Shown: piece after piece, positions 8,465 to 17,000 of the stretch | How the letters are laid out: each line of letters starts with the position of its first letter | Position numbering within the stretch: position 1 is the stretch's first letter | IMG/VR virus record: IMGVR_UViG_3300046328_000890 | Span: 1 to 28,567 of that record | Source: a virus | Length of the DNA stretch: 28,567 bases | Strand: one strand, 5' to 3' | Program-made: the position numbers and the translations under genes | The notes under the pieces: generated by a model | What the model was told of the DNA's origin: nothing | Databases searched by the model: none | What the model saw: only the letters and a program-made list of their open reading frames with translations

Positions 8465-8472
8465 CAAACTTT

Positions 8473-8520
8473 AAAACTGCGAGATTCTCGGAGATTCTCG
8501 GATTTTCTCGCAGTTTTTAT
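8473..8520 (+). terminator. Strong intrinsic terminator after the major capsid gene
   Basis: AAAACTGCGAGA (8473-8484) pairs perfectly with TCTCGCAGTTTT (8506-8517), a 12-bp stem followed by further T and ATTATTT. It starts 8 bases after the capsid stop codon. The loop is made of near-palindromic 10-base repeats that could form alternative inner stems. Confidence 0.75.
8481..8510 (+). repeat. Three 10-bp tandem units inside the terminator
   Basis: GAGATTCTCG occurs twice in tandem (8481-8490, 8491-8500), followed by the variant GATTTTCTCG (8501-8510). Each exact unit is itself nearly palindromic (GAGA/TCTC), so the region can fold as one long stem or several small ones. Confidence 0.8.
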
Positions 8521-8544
8521 TATTTAAAAAAAAAATAAATTGCT

Positions 8545-8814
8545 ATGTTACAACCTAAAAAAAAACCTGTTTATAAAGCCACAAAAGATAGTTCAAACTA
8601 TTTTTTAGAAAAAGCTATTCTTCGATATGAAGATAGTAAAAATAAAAAGCCTTCGGGAGAAGTTACTAATTACGAAGACAAAAAAGCATTAAATAAAATT
8701 AATGAAAATAGAGAACGCCAAAAGTTAAAAGGCAAACCAGGTTATGATGGAAATGGCTATCCTTTAAGAAAAATAAGCCCTCTCCAAAATGCCAAAAATT
8801 TTGTAAAAAAATAA
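8545..8814 (+). CDS. Small basic protein sharing both ends with the 9715 gene
   Basis: An 89-aa, Lys-rich, soluble protein of unknown function. It begins MLQPKK and ends QNAKNFVKK. The 78-aa protein at 9715-9951 also begins MLQPKK and ends KNAKAFVGKK, and both have ATKD near residue 12-20. The middle is charged and probably helical, with a Gly-rich turn (GKPGYDGNGYPL). It is the first gene after the capsid terminator and 15 bases ahead of the 292-aa gene. Possibilities are a DNA- or capsid-binding minor head protein or a packaged cargo protein; the shared ends suggest a common binding or targeting tag. No homology-based assignment is possible here. Confidence 0.7.
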   Translation: MLQPKKKPVYKATKDSSNYFLEKAILRYEDSKNKKPSGEVTNYEDKKALNKINENRERQKLKGKPGYDGNGYPLRKISPLQNAKNFVKK

Positions 8815-8829
8815 TTAAATAATAAAAAA

Positions 8830-9708
8830 ATGGAAACAATAGTAGAAAAAGGAACAGAAGAAAAAAGACAAGATTATTTAAAAGCGGTAGTGCTTGATCC
8901 TAAAAAAATGCAAGGTGTTTGGGAATTAAAAATTGAAGTTTCTAATACTCAAGGAACAAAAGCATTTGGAGGTCGAAGATTGACAACTTACATTCATCCA
9001 TTAACTGGGGTAAGAGTTCCATTAATTGACCTTGATGGACAAGAAACTCTTGGTTATATGATTGATAAACCAACAATGAGATTATATCCTGATACCAATC
9101 AAATGCATAGAAGAACTGTTGATTGGTTATTAGCACATCCACAAGTAGGTGTTGAAGGAATTCCTCTTACTGAAAAAATAAGTTCAAAAAAAGAATCTAA
9201 TCCAACCATTACACTTAAAAATGTTGATAGACAAGAATTATCAATGATTGATGATCAAGATACTATTGATGTTGTTATTGGAAAACTTTCTGATGACAAT
9301 CCAAAAACTGGTATTTCATTAGAGCGATTAAGATATTTATTAGCTCATTTTAATTTACCTTATTTTGATATTCGTTGGGTAAAAAACAAAACAACTGAAA
9401 GAAAATTACTTCGTCAAAAAATGAAAAATTTTGCAAGAGGTGTAAGCGCTTCAGGAGTTTTAAATGCAATTCTTGTTGACAATGTGCTTTCAGATATTGA
9501 CAATTTAAAATACAGCTATGAGTTTAAAGAAATGTTGCGTTTTGATATTGTTCGAGAAGCTAATGGTATTTATAAATTTAATAACGTTCCCATTGGAAGC
9601 AATGAGACAAGTGTTATTACATGGATGAAAAACAATTTAGATATTTATACCGAAATGGTGGCAATATTGTACCCTAAACTTAAAGCAGAAGGATTCACTT
9701 TTAAATAA
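8830..9708 (+). CDS. Unknown protein, probable head accessory component
   Basis: A 292-aa soluble protein without membrane segments. The first 120 residues are beta-rich, with a conserved-looking patch around THYIHP-like TTYIHPLTGVRVPLIDLDGQ. The middle (about 125-160) is charged and contains SMIDDQDTIDVVIGKLSDDN. The C-terminal half is helical, including RLRYLLAHFNLPYFDIRWVK and the basic stretch KTTERKLLRQKMKNFARG. It lies between the two small MLQPKK proteins, 15 bases after one and 6 before the other, so the three are likely one unit. Its place after the capsid gene suggests a head auxiliary or connector role, but I do not recognise the family. Confidence 0.75.
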   Translation: METIVEKGTEEKRQDYLKAVVLDPKKMQGVWELKIEVSNTQGTKAFGGRRLTTYIHPLTGVRVPLIDLDGQETLGYMIDKPTMRLYPDTNQMHRRTVDWLLAHPQVGVEGIPLTEKISSKKESNPTITLKNVDRQELSMIDDQDTIDVVIGKLSDDNPKTGISLERLRYLLAHFNLPYFDIRWVKNKTTERKLLRQKMKNFARGVSASGVLNAILVDNVLSDIDNLKYSYEFKEMLRFDIVREANGIYKFNNVPIGSNETSVITWMKNNLDIYTEMVAILYPKLKAEGFTFK

Positions 9709-9714
9709 AAAACT

Positions 9715-9951
9715 ATGTTACAGCCAAAAAAAGAAGCAGTTAAAAAAGAATTATTTGAAGCAACAAAAGATGTTTTTATAAATGATCCTAAAAATGCTAT
9801 AAAAAAGAAAGTAAAAGATTTTACTAAAGATGTTTCTAAAAAACGAAATAATGAATTAGTAGAATCTGTTAAAGATGTTTTTATAAATGATCCTTTAAAC
9901 AGTATAAAAAAAGGTTTAAAAAATGCTAAAGCTTTTGTTGGTAAAAAATAA
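9715..9951 (+). CDS. Small basic repeat protein, paired with the 8545 gene
   Basis: A 78-aa, very Lys-rich protein made of two copies of one unit: EATKDVFINDPKNAIKKKVK and ESVKDVFINDPLNSIKKGLK, 35 residues apart. Both are likely amphipathic helices. The ends MLQPKK and KNAKAFVGKK match those of the 89-aa protein at 8545. The net positive charge would suit contact with packaged DNA, with the acidic scaffold, or with a membrane surface. Spacing is 6 bases from the previous gene and 11 to the next, so it is co-expressed with the head accessory genes. The function is unknown. Confidence 0.7.
   Translation: MLQPKKEAVKKELFEATKDVFINDPKNAIKKKVKDFTKDVSKKRNNELVESVKDVFINDPLNSIKKGLKNAKAFVGKK
9766..9894 (+). 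repeat. Internal 24-bp direct repeat in the 78-aa gene
   Basis: Two identical 24-base copies lie at 9766-9789 and 9871-9894, both beginning AAAGATGTTTTTATAAATGA and encoding KDVFINDP in the same frame. The spacing of 105 bases (35 codons) points to a duplication within the gene, with weaker similarity continuing downstream (NAIKKK versus NSIKKG). Confidence 0.85.
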
Positions 9952-9962
9952 ATAAAAAAACT

Positions 9963-10610
9963 ATGTCATATACCGTAACGGAGGCGTACAATAGAATATT
10001 AGAGGAAGCAGATAAATTAGGTTCAGACTATTTTTCGCTTCCTCAAGTTCTAAAAGCTTTCAAAAAAGAAACATTAAGTTTTGTTGGCGCCAAAGCCAAA
10101 GAAATTGAATTAAATCAGGAAGTTACTGATGATATGAAATCTTTGCTTGTTCCGGTATTAATTCCATTTATTAACAATCCTGATAATGCAATGGAAAAAA
10201 TGGCAGTAGTTCCTAATAACTATCACACTAAAGTTTCATTAAATGTACTTTATGATGATGGTTTAAAAGCAAGGATTCCCACTATAGAAAGACATGGTGA
10301 ACATAATACCAATAGCGTTAGTCCTTATCGTAAACCTGAAAGATCATATCCTTTAATTAGACAATTTTCTAATTATTTTAATGTTAGTACAGGTATTCCG
10401 CTAAACGCTACAATACAACCATCAAAACTTATTTTGATTTATATTAAACAACCTACTTTTGGGCAAAACCCCAATGATGTAGTTGTTGATTTACCCGATT
10501 CCGTATGTGAATATCTTTTTGCAGAAACCGCTAATCACATGCGTTTAAATACCGGGGAACCGCAAGCTGCTCAAGACTTTCAATTTAACCAGACTTATAG
10601 AAATAAATAA
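9963..10610 (+). CDS. Head-tail connector / ring-like protein
   Basis: A 215-aa soluble protein that starts with helices (TVTEAYNRILEEADKLGSDY, then FSLPQVLKAFKKETLSFVGA) and continues with a beta domain (VVPNNYHTKVSLNVLYDDG; PSKLILIYIKQPTFG) and a terminal helix before QFNQTYRNK. This plan of an N-terminal 'YNRI...' helical part, a middle beta sandwich and an 'LPDSVCEYLFAETANHMRL' helix is one I know from structural proteins of Bacteroidota podoviruses, where they sit between head and tail genes. The next gene starts within its stop codon (TAATG), so translation is coupled. The role as an adaptor ring is inferred from pattern and position. Confidence 0.6.
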   Translation: MSYTVTEAYNRILEEADKLGSDYFSLPQVLKAFKKETLSFVGAKAKEIELNQEVTDDMKSLLVPVLIPFINNPDNAMEKMAVVPNNYHTKVSLNVLYDDGLKARIPTIERHGEHNTNSVSPYRKPERSYPLIRQFSNYFNVSTGIPLNATIQPSKLILIYIKQPTFGQNPNDVVVDLPDSVCEYLFAETANHMRLNTGEPQAAQDFQFNQTYRNK

Positions 10611-11323
10611 TGGGAACAGAAGAAGAAATTGTTTACTCTATTATAGAAACAGCCAAAAAAGGAAATTTGTCTGATGACAATCGAATTAATGAAAGATTAG
10701 TTCGTGGGTTCTTGAAAATATATCGTGCTACTGCTATTGCTAAAAGCTCAACAATGGGCATTACAATTACTGATGAATGTTTTCAATATCTTGGAAATTT
10801 AAAATTTGATTTTGTACGTTCAAGACAATTTCAAAGACAATTGCCCAAAATGATATTATTAAATAGCAATTTTGGAGTTCGGTTTGAAACCAACGGAGAA
10901 AACATACCTGTTTTAAACTCAGAAGAGTTTACTTTAAGCTTAAAAAGTTTATTGAATGGAAAACTACCTAAAGCTAAAATGATAGCAAATAAAGCTGTTA
11001 TTTACACTGGAGAATACATTATTGTAAATGGAAAACAAAAACCAAAATACAATTACGCCATTGAAGATTTACAAAATCAAATGAGTACTAATCAAAACAA
11101 TTTTGTAAATGTTGAAGTGTATGGTGTTTTAGATGATCCAGACAATGCAGAAGATTATGATTGGACTACTAGTCCTTATCCTTGTCCTTCTGAATTGATT
11201 GAAGATATTAAAACAAAAATATTAGCAAAAGAATTTAATTTGATTTTAAATCTAAAAGTAGATAAAGTAACCGATTCAAATGATGACGAACCAGAAAGAC
11301 AAAGAAGTCAACAAGGTCAATAA
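10610..11323 (+). CDS. Connector / ring-like structural protein
   Basis: A 237-aa protein whose first 60 residues are helical and include SDDNRINERLVRGFLKIYRA, the 'DDR-L-R-FL-YRA' pattern typical of a connector family in Bacteroidota phages. A beta-rich domain follows (QLPKMILLNSNFGVRFETNG; EEFTLSLKSLLNGKLPKAKM), then a Pro/Cys patch YPCPSELIEDIKTKIL and a charged disordered tail ending QRSQQGQ. It overlaps the upstream gene by one base and the downstream gene by about 44, in a block of adaptor-like genes. It probably attaches to the portal or to a neighbouring ring in the neck. No catalytic motif is seen. Confidence 0.6.
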   Translation: MGTEEEIVYSIIETAKKGNLSDDNRINERLVRGFLKIYRATAIAKSSTMGITITDECFQYLGNLKFDFVRSRQFQRQLPKMILLNSNFGVRFETNGENIPVLNSEEFTLSLKSLLNGKLPKAKMIANKAVIYTGEYIIVNGKQKPKYNYAIEDLQNQMSTNQNNFVNVEVYGVLDDPDNAEDYDWTTSPYPCPSELIEDIKTKILAKEFNLILNLKVDKVTDSNDDEPERQRSQQGQ

Positions 11324-11792
11324 ATATGATGATGTTTTTGGAGTAGATTATTTTTGTGACAACTTTAAAAATAAATACTCTCCTAAAATGCTTGGAGAGA
11401 AAAAAGGCGTACGGCCAAAAAGAATAGATAAATCTCTTTATAAAAAAATATTAATGGAATACCTTGATATTTATTTTAAAGAGATTTATTTTTTAGAAGG
11501 TGCTTCTTATTTTTTATATACTGGACTTTTGACTAAAGTAAAATATCGACCAAGAGTAATTATCAATAAAGGAATTAAAAAAATAATCAATGCTTCTATT
11601 GGTTTTATGTGGTATCATAGGCCATCTGAATTGTTTTTTCTTTGTGCTAAATTTGAAAAATTAACCGGTTCCACAAATAAATTACCTCAAATTGAAAAAA
11701 TTTATAAAAACAATTTTGATGTTAATTTAATTGTTAATTTTGAAGATGCTATAGAAGAGCAAAGAGCAAACAATAACAACTACATATTATGA
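11280..11792 (+). CDS. Unknown protein of the connector block
   Basis: A 170-aa protein with a basic, helical start and a beta-rich core. Recognisable patches are SLYKKILMEYLDIYFKEIYF (about 52-71), YFLYTGLLTKVKYRPRVIIN and SIGFMWYHRPSELFFLCAKF, followed by KLTGSTNKLPQIEKIY. Similar compact proteins with a membrane-free 'Y-L-G-L-K-V-RP' core lie in this part of Bacteroidota phage genomes. I start it at ATG 11280 (or 11283); no later in-frame ATG precedes the conserved part, so the 40-44 base overlap with the previous gene looks real. The stop overlaps the next ATG by four bases (ATGA). It is probably a minor neck or DNA-binding virion protein. Confidence 0.65.
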   Translation: MMTNQKDKEVNKVNKYDDVFGVDYFCDNFKNKYSPKMLGEKKGVRPKRIDKSLYKKILMEYLDIYFKEIYFLEGASYFLYTGLLTKVKYRPRVIINKGIKKIINASIGFMWYHRPSELFFLCAKFEKLTGSTNKLPQIEKIYKNNFDVNLIVNFEDAIEEQRANNNNYIL

Positions 11793-12823
11793 TATCAGGA
11801 ATAGTGCCTTTTGAAGAAATTGTCCAATCTGTAAAAGATGAAACAGGTATTGAAAACATCAGGCCTTTTTATGAAAAAATACGTAGATTAATATTTAGAG
11901 GTGAAAGAGAAATAGGGTATGGTGGTACCGTAGTTTTATATAAAAAAATATATGCTATTGCTGGAGTAGCAGATTCTAATCCTAATTTTGGCAAGTATTT
12001 TAAATTCCCGGAAGATTTTATTGAATTAGAAGGTATTGGTCAAAAATGTAAAATTGTTACAGAAAACAAATACATGGCTACTTCAGAAGGAGTTCGATTT
12101 AAAGAAAAACAAAGTGAAAATCTTGTTTTATTATATTGGGGTTTAAAAACAGATGATAATGGTTACCCAATGGTAACACGTAATCACGAAGAAGCTGTTA
12201 TTGCTTTTGTTGTTTGGAAATTGTATTCTGCCAAAATATTTTTAGGAATTGGGAATATGAATGCTAATAAAAATTACGAAGAAAGTTTTATTTCAGCTTT
12301 ATTAGAAGCGCGTGGTGACGATGCATTCCCAACCTTAGAACAATGGAATGCTTTAGGAGAACTCTCTTTTACTGATAGAAGAACTCTTATTGATCAGCCA
12401 GTTTATTCATACGATTATTGTGCAGAATATGAAGACGCTATCGTTGAAGATGATAACCCATTTCCGCCAGCCAATAAAAAAGTTTATTATTGGAGTGAAG
12501 ACAATGCTACAGGTACTATTACTGAAATAATTCCAATAGTAAATCCAACATTCCTTTTAACTAAAAACAATAAAACATTAGAAGAATTTCAAAGTGTTGT
12601 TACTGTTGAAAATCTGCCTGGAAACGGAAACCCTGTTTTGAGTAGAATTTGTTTTGCAGTTAATAATACAGAAAATCTTTCTTATTTAATATATGATGGT
12701 TTTAACAATAATATCACACCTCTTTTTGATGTGTTTTATTATGGTGATACTAAAATCAAATTATATGTTAGCCAGTCGGTTTATAGTTTTTATAGTTTAG
12801 GATTTAAAATTCAAAATCCATAG
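11789..12823 (+). CDS. Tail-adaptor / ring protein, P22 gp4-like in plan
   Basis: A 344-aa protein. The first 200 residues are helical and contain IRPFYEKIRRLIFRGEREIG, a beta hairpin (KYFKFPEDFIELEGIG), and NHEEAVIAFVVWKLYSAKIF followed by ANKNYEESFISALLEARGDD. That layout (helix, small beta domain, then two long helices) recalls podoviral adaptor proteins of the P22 gp4 or crAss ring type. The C-terminal 120 residues are a separate Asn/Val-rich beta domain (KKVYYWSEDNATGTITEIIP). The ATGA overlap with the preceding gene and the 2-base gap to the next indicate coupled translation. It would join the portal to the nozzle. Confidence 0.55.
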   Translation: MISGIVPFEEIVQSVKDETGIENIRPFYEKIRRLIFRGEREIGYGGTVVLYKKIYAIAGVADSNPNFGKYFKFPEDFIELEGIGQKCKIVTENKYMATSEGVRFKEKQSENLVLLYWGLKTDDNGYPMVTRNHEEAVIAFVVWKLYSAKIFLGIGNMNANKNYEESFISALLEARGDDAFPTLEQWNALGELSFTDRRTLIDQPVYSYDYCAEYEDAIVEDDNPFPPANKKVYYWSEDNATGTITEIIPIVNPTFLLTKNNKTLEEFQSVVTVENLPGNGNPVLSRICFAVNNTENLSYLIYDGFNNNITPLFDVFYYGDTKIKLYVSQSVYSFYSLGFKIQNP

Positions 12824-12825
12824 TT

Positions 12826-13782
12826 ATGATTACATTTGAAATAACACAAAAACCAATAAGAAGTTTAATGACTGTTCAAGACATTGAAGTTGTTGTTGGT
12901 GCAAAATATAATATTGCTTTAGAATCACAAATTAAAATTGAAAATCAAACTGATTTTTTTGGAGAACCTTTTGATTCTTTTAAATATAAAATACATAATG
13001 AAGATGTTGTTTCCGTAAATGAAGGCAATGTTGTTATAAATTTTGAAACTAATAAAACACAAACTCCAGATTTAATAAATATTATAAAAAATTTAAGACT
13101 TCAAGAATCTTTTTTATTTAGTTCTGAAGTAACATCAAATCAATATTATGATAGAATTATAATTACAAATATTTCTGGGAAAGGTTCTTGGTTTTACAAT
13201 AGTAACATTGTTAATGTTGGAGATGTTTTTTTTAATTATAATTTATTTTCTAATTTATATTTTGTTTCTGATGATTTAGGAATTGAAGATAATTATAATG
13301 AAATTAATTGGCAGACAGGAACAATATTAGAAACACATTCAGGAGTAAATTCTTTAATTGTAAATACTTTTTCTGATGGAGCTGAATTAACTTTAGAAAG
13401 TTTTAATGGACCATCTATTAACGAATTAGGTGTTGAAAAATATACTTATTTTGTAAATATAAAAGCGGGAATGACAAATGCTGTTTATAAAATAAATATT
13501 GACGCTACTGGATTTATTGATATAGGAGGTGATGAAATAATTGAACTTAATGAAAGAGATTTACCATTACAAACTATAAACACATTAGAAGTTATAGAAA
13601 GAATTTCTAATTTAGATTCAAATGGCCAAACATCTTATGTAATTTCTATATCTAAATTAGCTGTTACAACTGTTATTAATAATGTTGTTTTAACTTTAAC
13701 AGAAGTTGCAGGAACATCAGACAATGTAAATCCATTAAATACACAAATAACATTAATAATCCCAATAACACCAACGCCATGA
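12826..13782 (+). CDS. Beta-rich virion protein of unknown role
   Basis: A 318-aa protein composed almost wholly of short strands with Asn, Thr, Val and Ile, without helical stretches, Cys or membrane segments. The C-terminal end is TQITLIIPITPTP. Ig-like or fibre-like domains are likely, as in head or tail fibre proteins. It begins 2 bases after the adaptor gene, and its stop overlaps the next gene by four bases. Codon use is extremely AT-rich. The position directly ahead of the tail spike suggests a part that anchors or decorates the tail, but I cannot name the family. Confidence 0.65.
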   Translation: MITFEITQKPIRSLMTVQDIEVVVGAKYNIALESQIKIENQTDFFGEPFDSFKYKIHNEDVVSVNEGNVVINFETNKTQTPDLINIIKNLRLQESFLFSSEVTSNQYYDRIIITNISGKGSWFYNSNIVNVGDVFFNYNLFSNLYFVSDDLGIEDNYNEINWQTGTILETHSGVNSLIVNTFSDGAELTLESFNGPSINELGVEKYTYFVNIKAGMTNAVYKINIDATGFIDIGGDEIIELNERDLPLQTINTLEVIERISNLDSNGQTSYVISISKLAVTTVINNVVLTLTEVAGTSDNVNPLNTQITLIIPITPTP

Positions 13783-14036
13783 GTAGATCTATAAAAATTG
13801 AAAAAATCGGAAAATCAACAATAATTGAAGTAGTAAATGAAGGACAACAAACTCCGGAAGTACATGTAATTAATAAATTGACAAATCTTACATTAAGAAA
13901 TGATGTTATTGAAATAAAAACTGATAATGATTTTATTTTATTTATTCAATATGATGAAATTTTTAATAAATTAGCCTCAACAGATATTAAAGATTATTTG
14001 CATAAAGCAGCTGCTATATTTTTGTTTAATCAATAA
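13779..14036 (+). CDS. Small protein between adaptor and tail-spike genes
   Basis: An 85-aa protein with a beta-rich first half (IKIEKIGKSTIIEVVNEG; VHVINKLTNLTLRNDVIEIK) and a helical end (STDIKDYLHKAAAIFLFNQ). It starts in an ATGA overlap with the gene upstream and ends 12 bases before the tail-spike gene, so it is certainly part of the same unit. No signal peptide is seen. A spike adaptor or chaperone is possible from context only. Confidence 0.65.
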   Translation: MSRSIKIEKIGKSTIIEVVNEGQQTPEVHVINKLTNLTLRNDVIEIKTDNDFILFIQYDEIFNKLASTDIKDYLHKAAAIFLFNQ

Positions 14037-14048
14037 AAATTAAATTAA

Positions 14049-17000
14049 ATGAACGGAACAACAGATATTGCAACCGGATTAAGAGTACCTCTTCAAATAC
14101 CATTAGATAGTAAACAAATTATAACTTCAGAAGCTTTATTGTCAAATTTAGGAATTGGAGACAATCTCGCATATACCTATTACGATGGTCTTGTTGTTAC
14201 TTGTTTAGAAGAAAGAACAAATTATGAATGGAGACAAGCGCTTGTAGGCGAAATAGGCTTATTGCCTAATAATTTTGTATATCCAGAAAATTGGATTGTT
14301 TTTGGAAAAAATTATTCTTTACTTCCTTTTAACTTTTTTGATGTTACTCTTAAACATTTATTAGAATCTAAATTAGATAAAGGAGAATTTGAAGGTGATG
14401 CTTCAAATTTAGATGATAGAATTTTTGAATTAGAAAATATAAACATTCCTGATGCTGTATTAAAATATGGCGAAATTGTAATTACTAATGGAGTTGGCAA
14501 TATTCCTGCAGATACTTTTAATTGGAGATTAAACAAAATAGAATTCTTAAACACTGCTGCTTATAATTTTAATATTTTAGAAGCTACTGATGGTTTTTAC
14601 AGAACTGATTTAATAGTAGGAAACAACACAGGAAATTACGAAATTATTCAAGGAGAAGAAAATGAAATAGCTGCTGCAGAACCTGATGTTCCTGAAGGAA
14701 CAATAAAATTAACTTTAATTCCTGTTTTTGGCTCTGTTATTAGTCCTCCAGTCATTGTTCCTAATTATGACGATAAGTTTTTAAAACGATATAAGTTTAC
14801 CTATAAAACAATTCAACCTATTTTTAATATTGGTCCTGGAGAAGATGATTATAATGTAATTTATAATAATACTTTAGATTGTCAAATTAGAATTTGGGAA
14901 AATGGATATTATGGAAAATTTGTAAAAAACGGCGCTATTTACCCTTTTAAAAGTATGGGTGCTGGAAAAGTTACTGTAATGATTATGAATAATTTAGTTA
15001 CAGTAAATGCTCCTAATGGACTTGTTTTAAATAAAAATCAACAATGCTATTTAATTAAAGATGATTATAATGAATGGACTTTAATCAATCCAATAACAAA
15101 TAGAGCTGTAGTTAGAAATATAGAAATTGATATTTTGTTGCTTTCTGAAACAGTAAATTTTGAACAAAGTATTTGTAATTACATATTAAATTTACCAGAA
15201 GAAGAAAGAACGGTTTTTATAGACGGAAGTAAAGTAAATATTTTGGTAGGTCAAAAGCTTATATCTAATCCACTTTTTGTAATATTTCATTCTACTAATA
15301 ATGGCGCAATATTATGGTCAAGAGAAGGTGTTTATAATAATCCAAATATAGTATTGCATTATTCTACAGATAGTGGAATTTCATGGAACACAATCCTACA
15401 TGATTATTCTATAACATATAATGCTACTAATGATGGATATGTACAAATAGGTAATAACATATATAGCAATCAATTTTATATTTATGCTGAAAATTTAGAC
15501 ACGGGCGAATTGACTGGTATTTACAGAACAGCATTAGGAGTATTTATACCAAATCCTTACGAAACACCATTTAAAAATATTACTAATCCAGATATTTACG
15601 AAGTAATAAACAAAGGAACAGGTCTTATTGAGTCTATTACTCCTGATAATCTTTTGTTAATAGAAAAATACAAAGAAATAACTGCTCCTGGATTACAAGA
15701 AGTTTTAAATTCAGGAAGTAATGCTGAATTTGACAATGGAAATTCATACGTGAGGTTTCTAGGAGGAAATCCTAATGATAGATATTTTGAATTTTTTATT
15801 CAAAATGGAATCCCCTATCCAAATACAGAATCTAGTTATTTTTACACAGATAATAATAGTTTAGAATTTCAAAATACAGTATCTTCTTCGAGTGGAGTTA
15901 TTGGCGTATACGATGGTAGTATAAAATTGACACAAGCTAAATCGGGTAAAGAAACCTATGTAGATTTTGAAACCCCAGTATCTATTGGTCCATCTACATT
16001 AAAATTTCCAGCACCATTAGTTGGGGGATCATATATCTTGGCTACATTAAATGAAGCCTATCCAAACTTAAATTTTAAATATCCTTCTGGTTTTAATTTT
16101 AGACCTTTTAACATTATAGAACAAAATGGTGTATTTTCTGTAGATAAAAAACCGTTTGATTTAATTTCTGACAAAGTTAGCAAAATGCAAGCCTATTATG
16201 TCGATTATCAAAATGGTTCTAATTCAAACAATGGTTTAAGTGCAACAACTGCATTTAAGACAATAATTTACGCTATTAACACCGCAGGAGCAAGACTTAT
16301 ATATACACGTGGAGGTGATATTATTCAATCAGATGGATTTGGATTGATCAGTAGTACATCTGGCGTGGAAGACATTTTTATAATAAAAAAAGGAATAGAG
16401 CAAACTTATATTTTAAATAATATAATGAATCCAGTATTTACCTTAGATACAGATACTACATATAGTACTCCAATAGGTTCAAATATAGTGCCTAATGTTA
16501 TTGATTATAAATTTATTAATAGTTATGGATTTCCTTCTAATTTGTTAAAAGTAGCAACGTTAATAGACGTAAACGCAACGCCTAACAGTTATTTTATTGA
16601 TACAAATACTACAACTTTATATTTAAGACTAGAAGACGGAAGAGTTCCAGATGCTTCTGTTTTTGTTTTAAAAAGTTCATCTGATAATCGTATTCAAAAA
16701 GATGGAGGTTACGTATATAATGAAGGATTGACGTATTTAGGAGGTTTATACGCATACAGACATCGAGGTATTACAACAGCAACTGCGGTGTCTGTCGCTA
16801 ATTACTTTGCAGAAAATTGTAATTATTTGTATAGTGAACAAAATGGATTTGGAACTACCGATAATCAAGGAGTTACTTGGTTAAATAACTGTAAAGCATA
16901 TAAAAATAAATCAGACGGATTTAATTATTCACAAGGTAACATATATACTTTATCAAAAAATATTGAAGTAAATTGTCAAAGTTTTGATAATGGACTTAAT

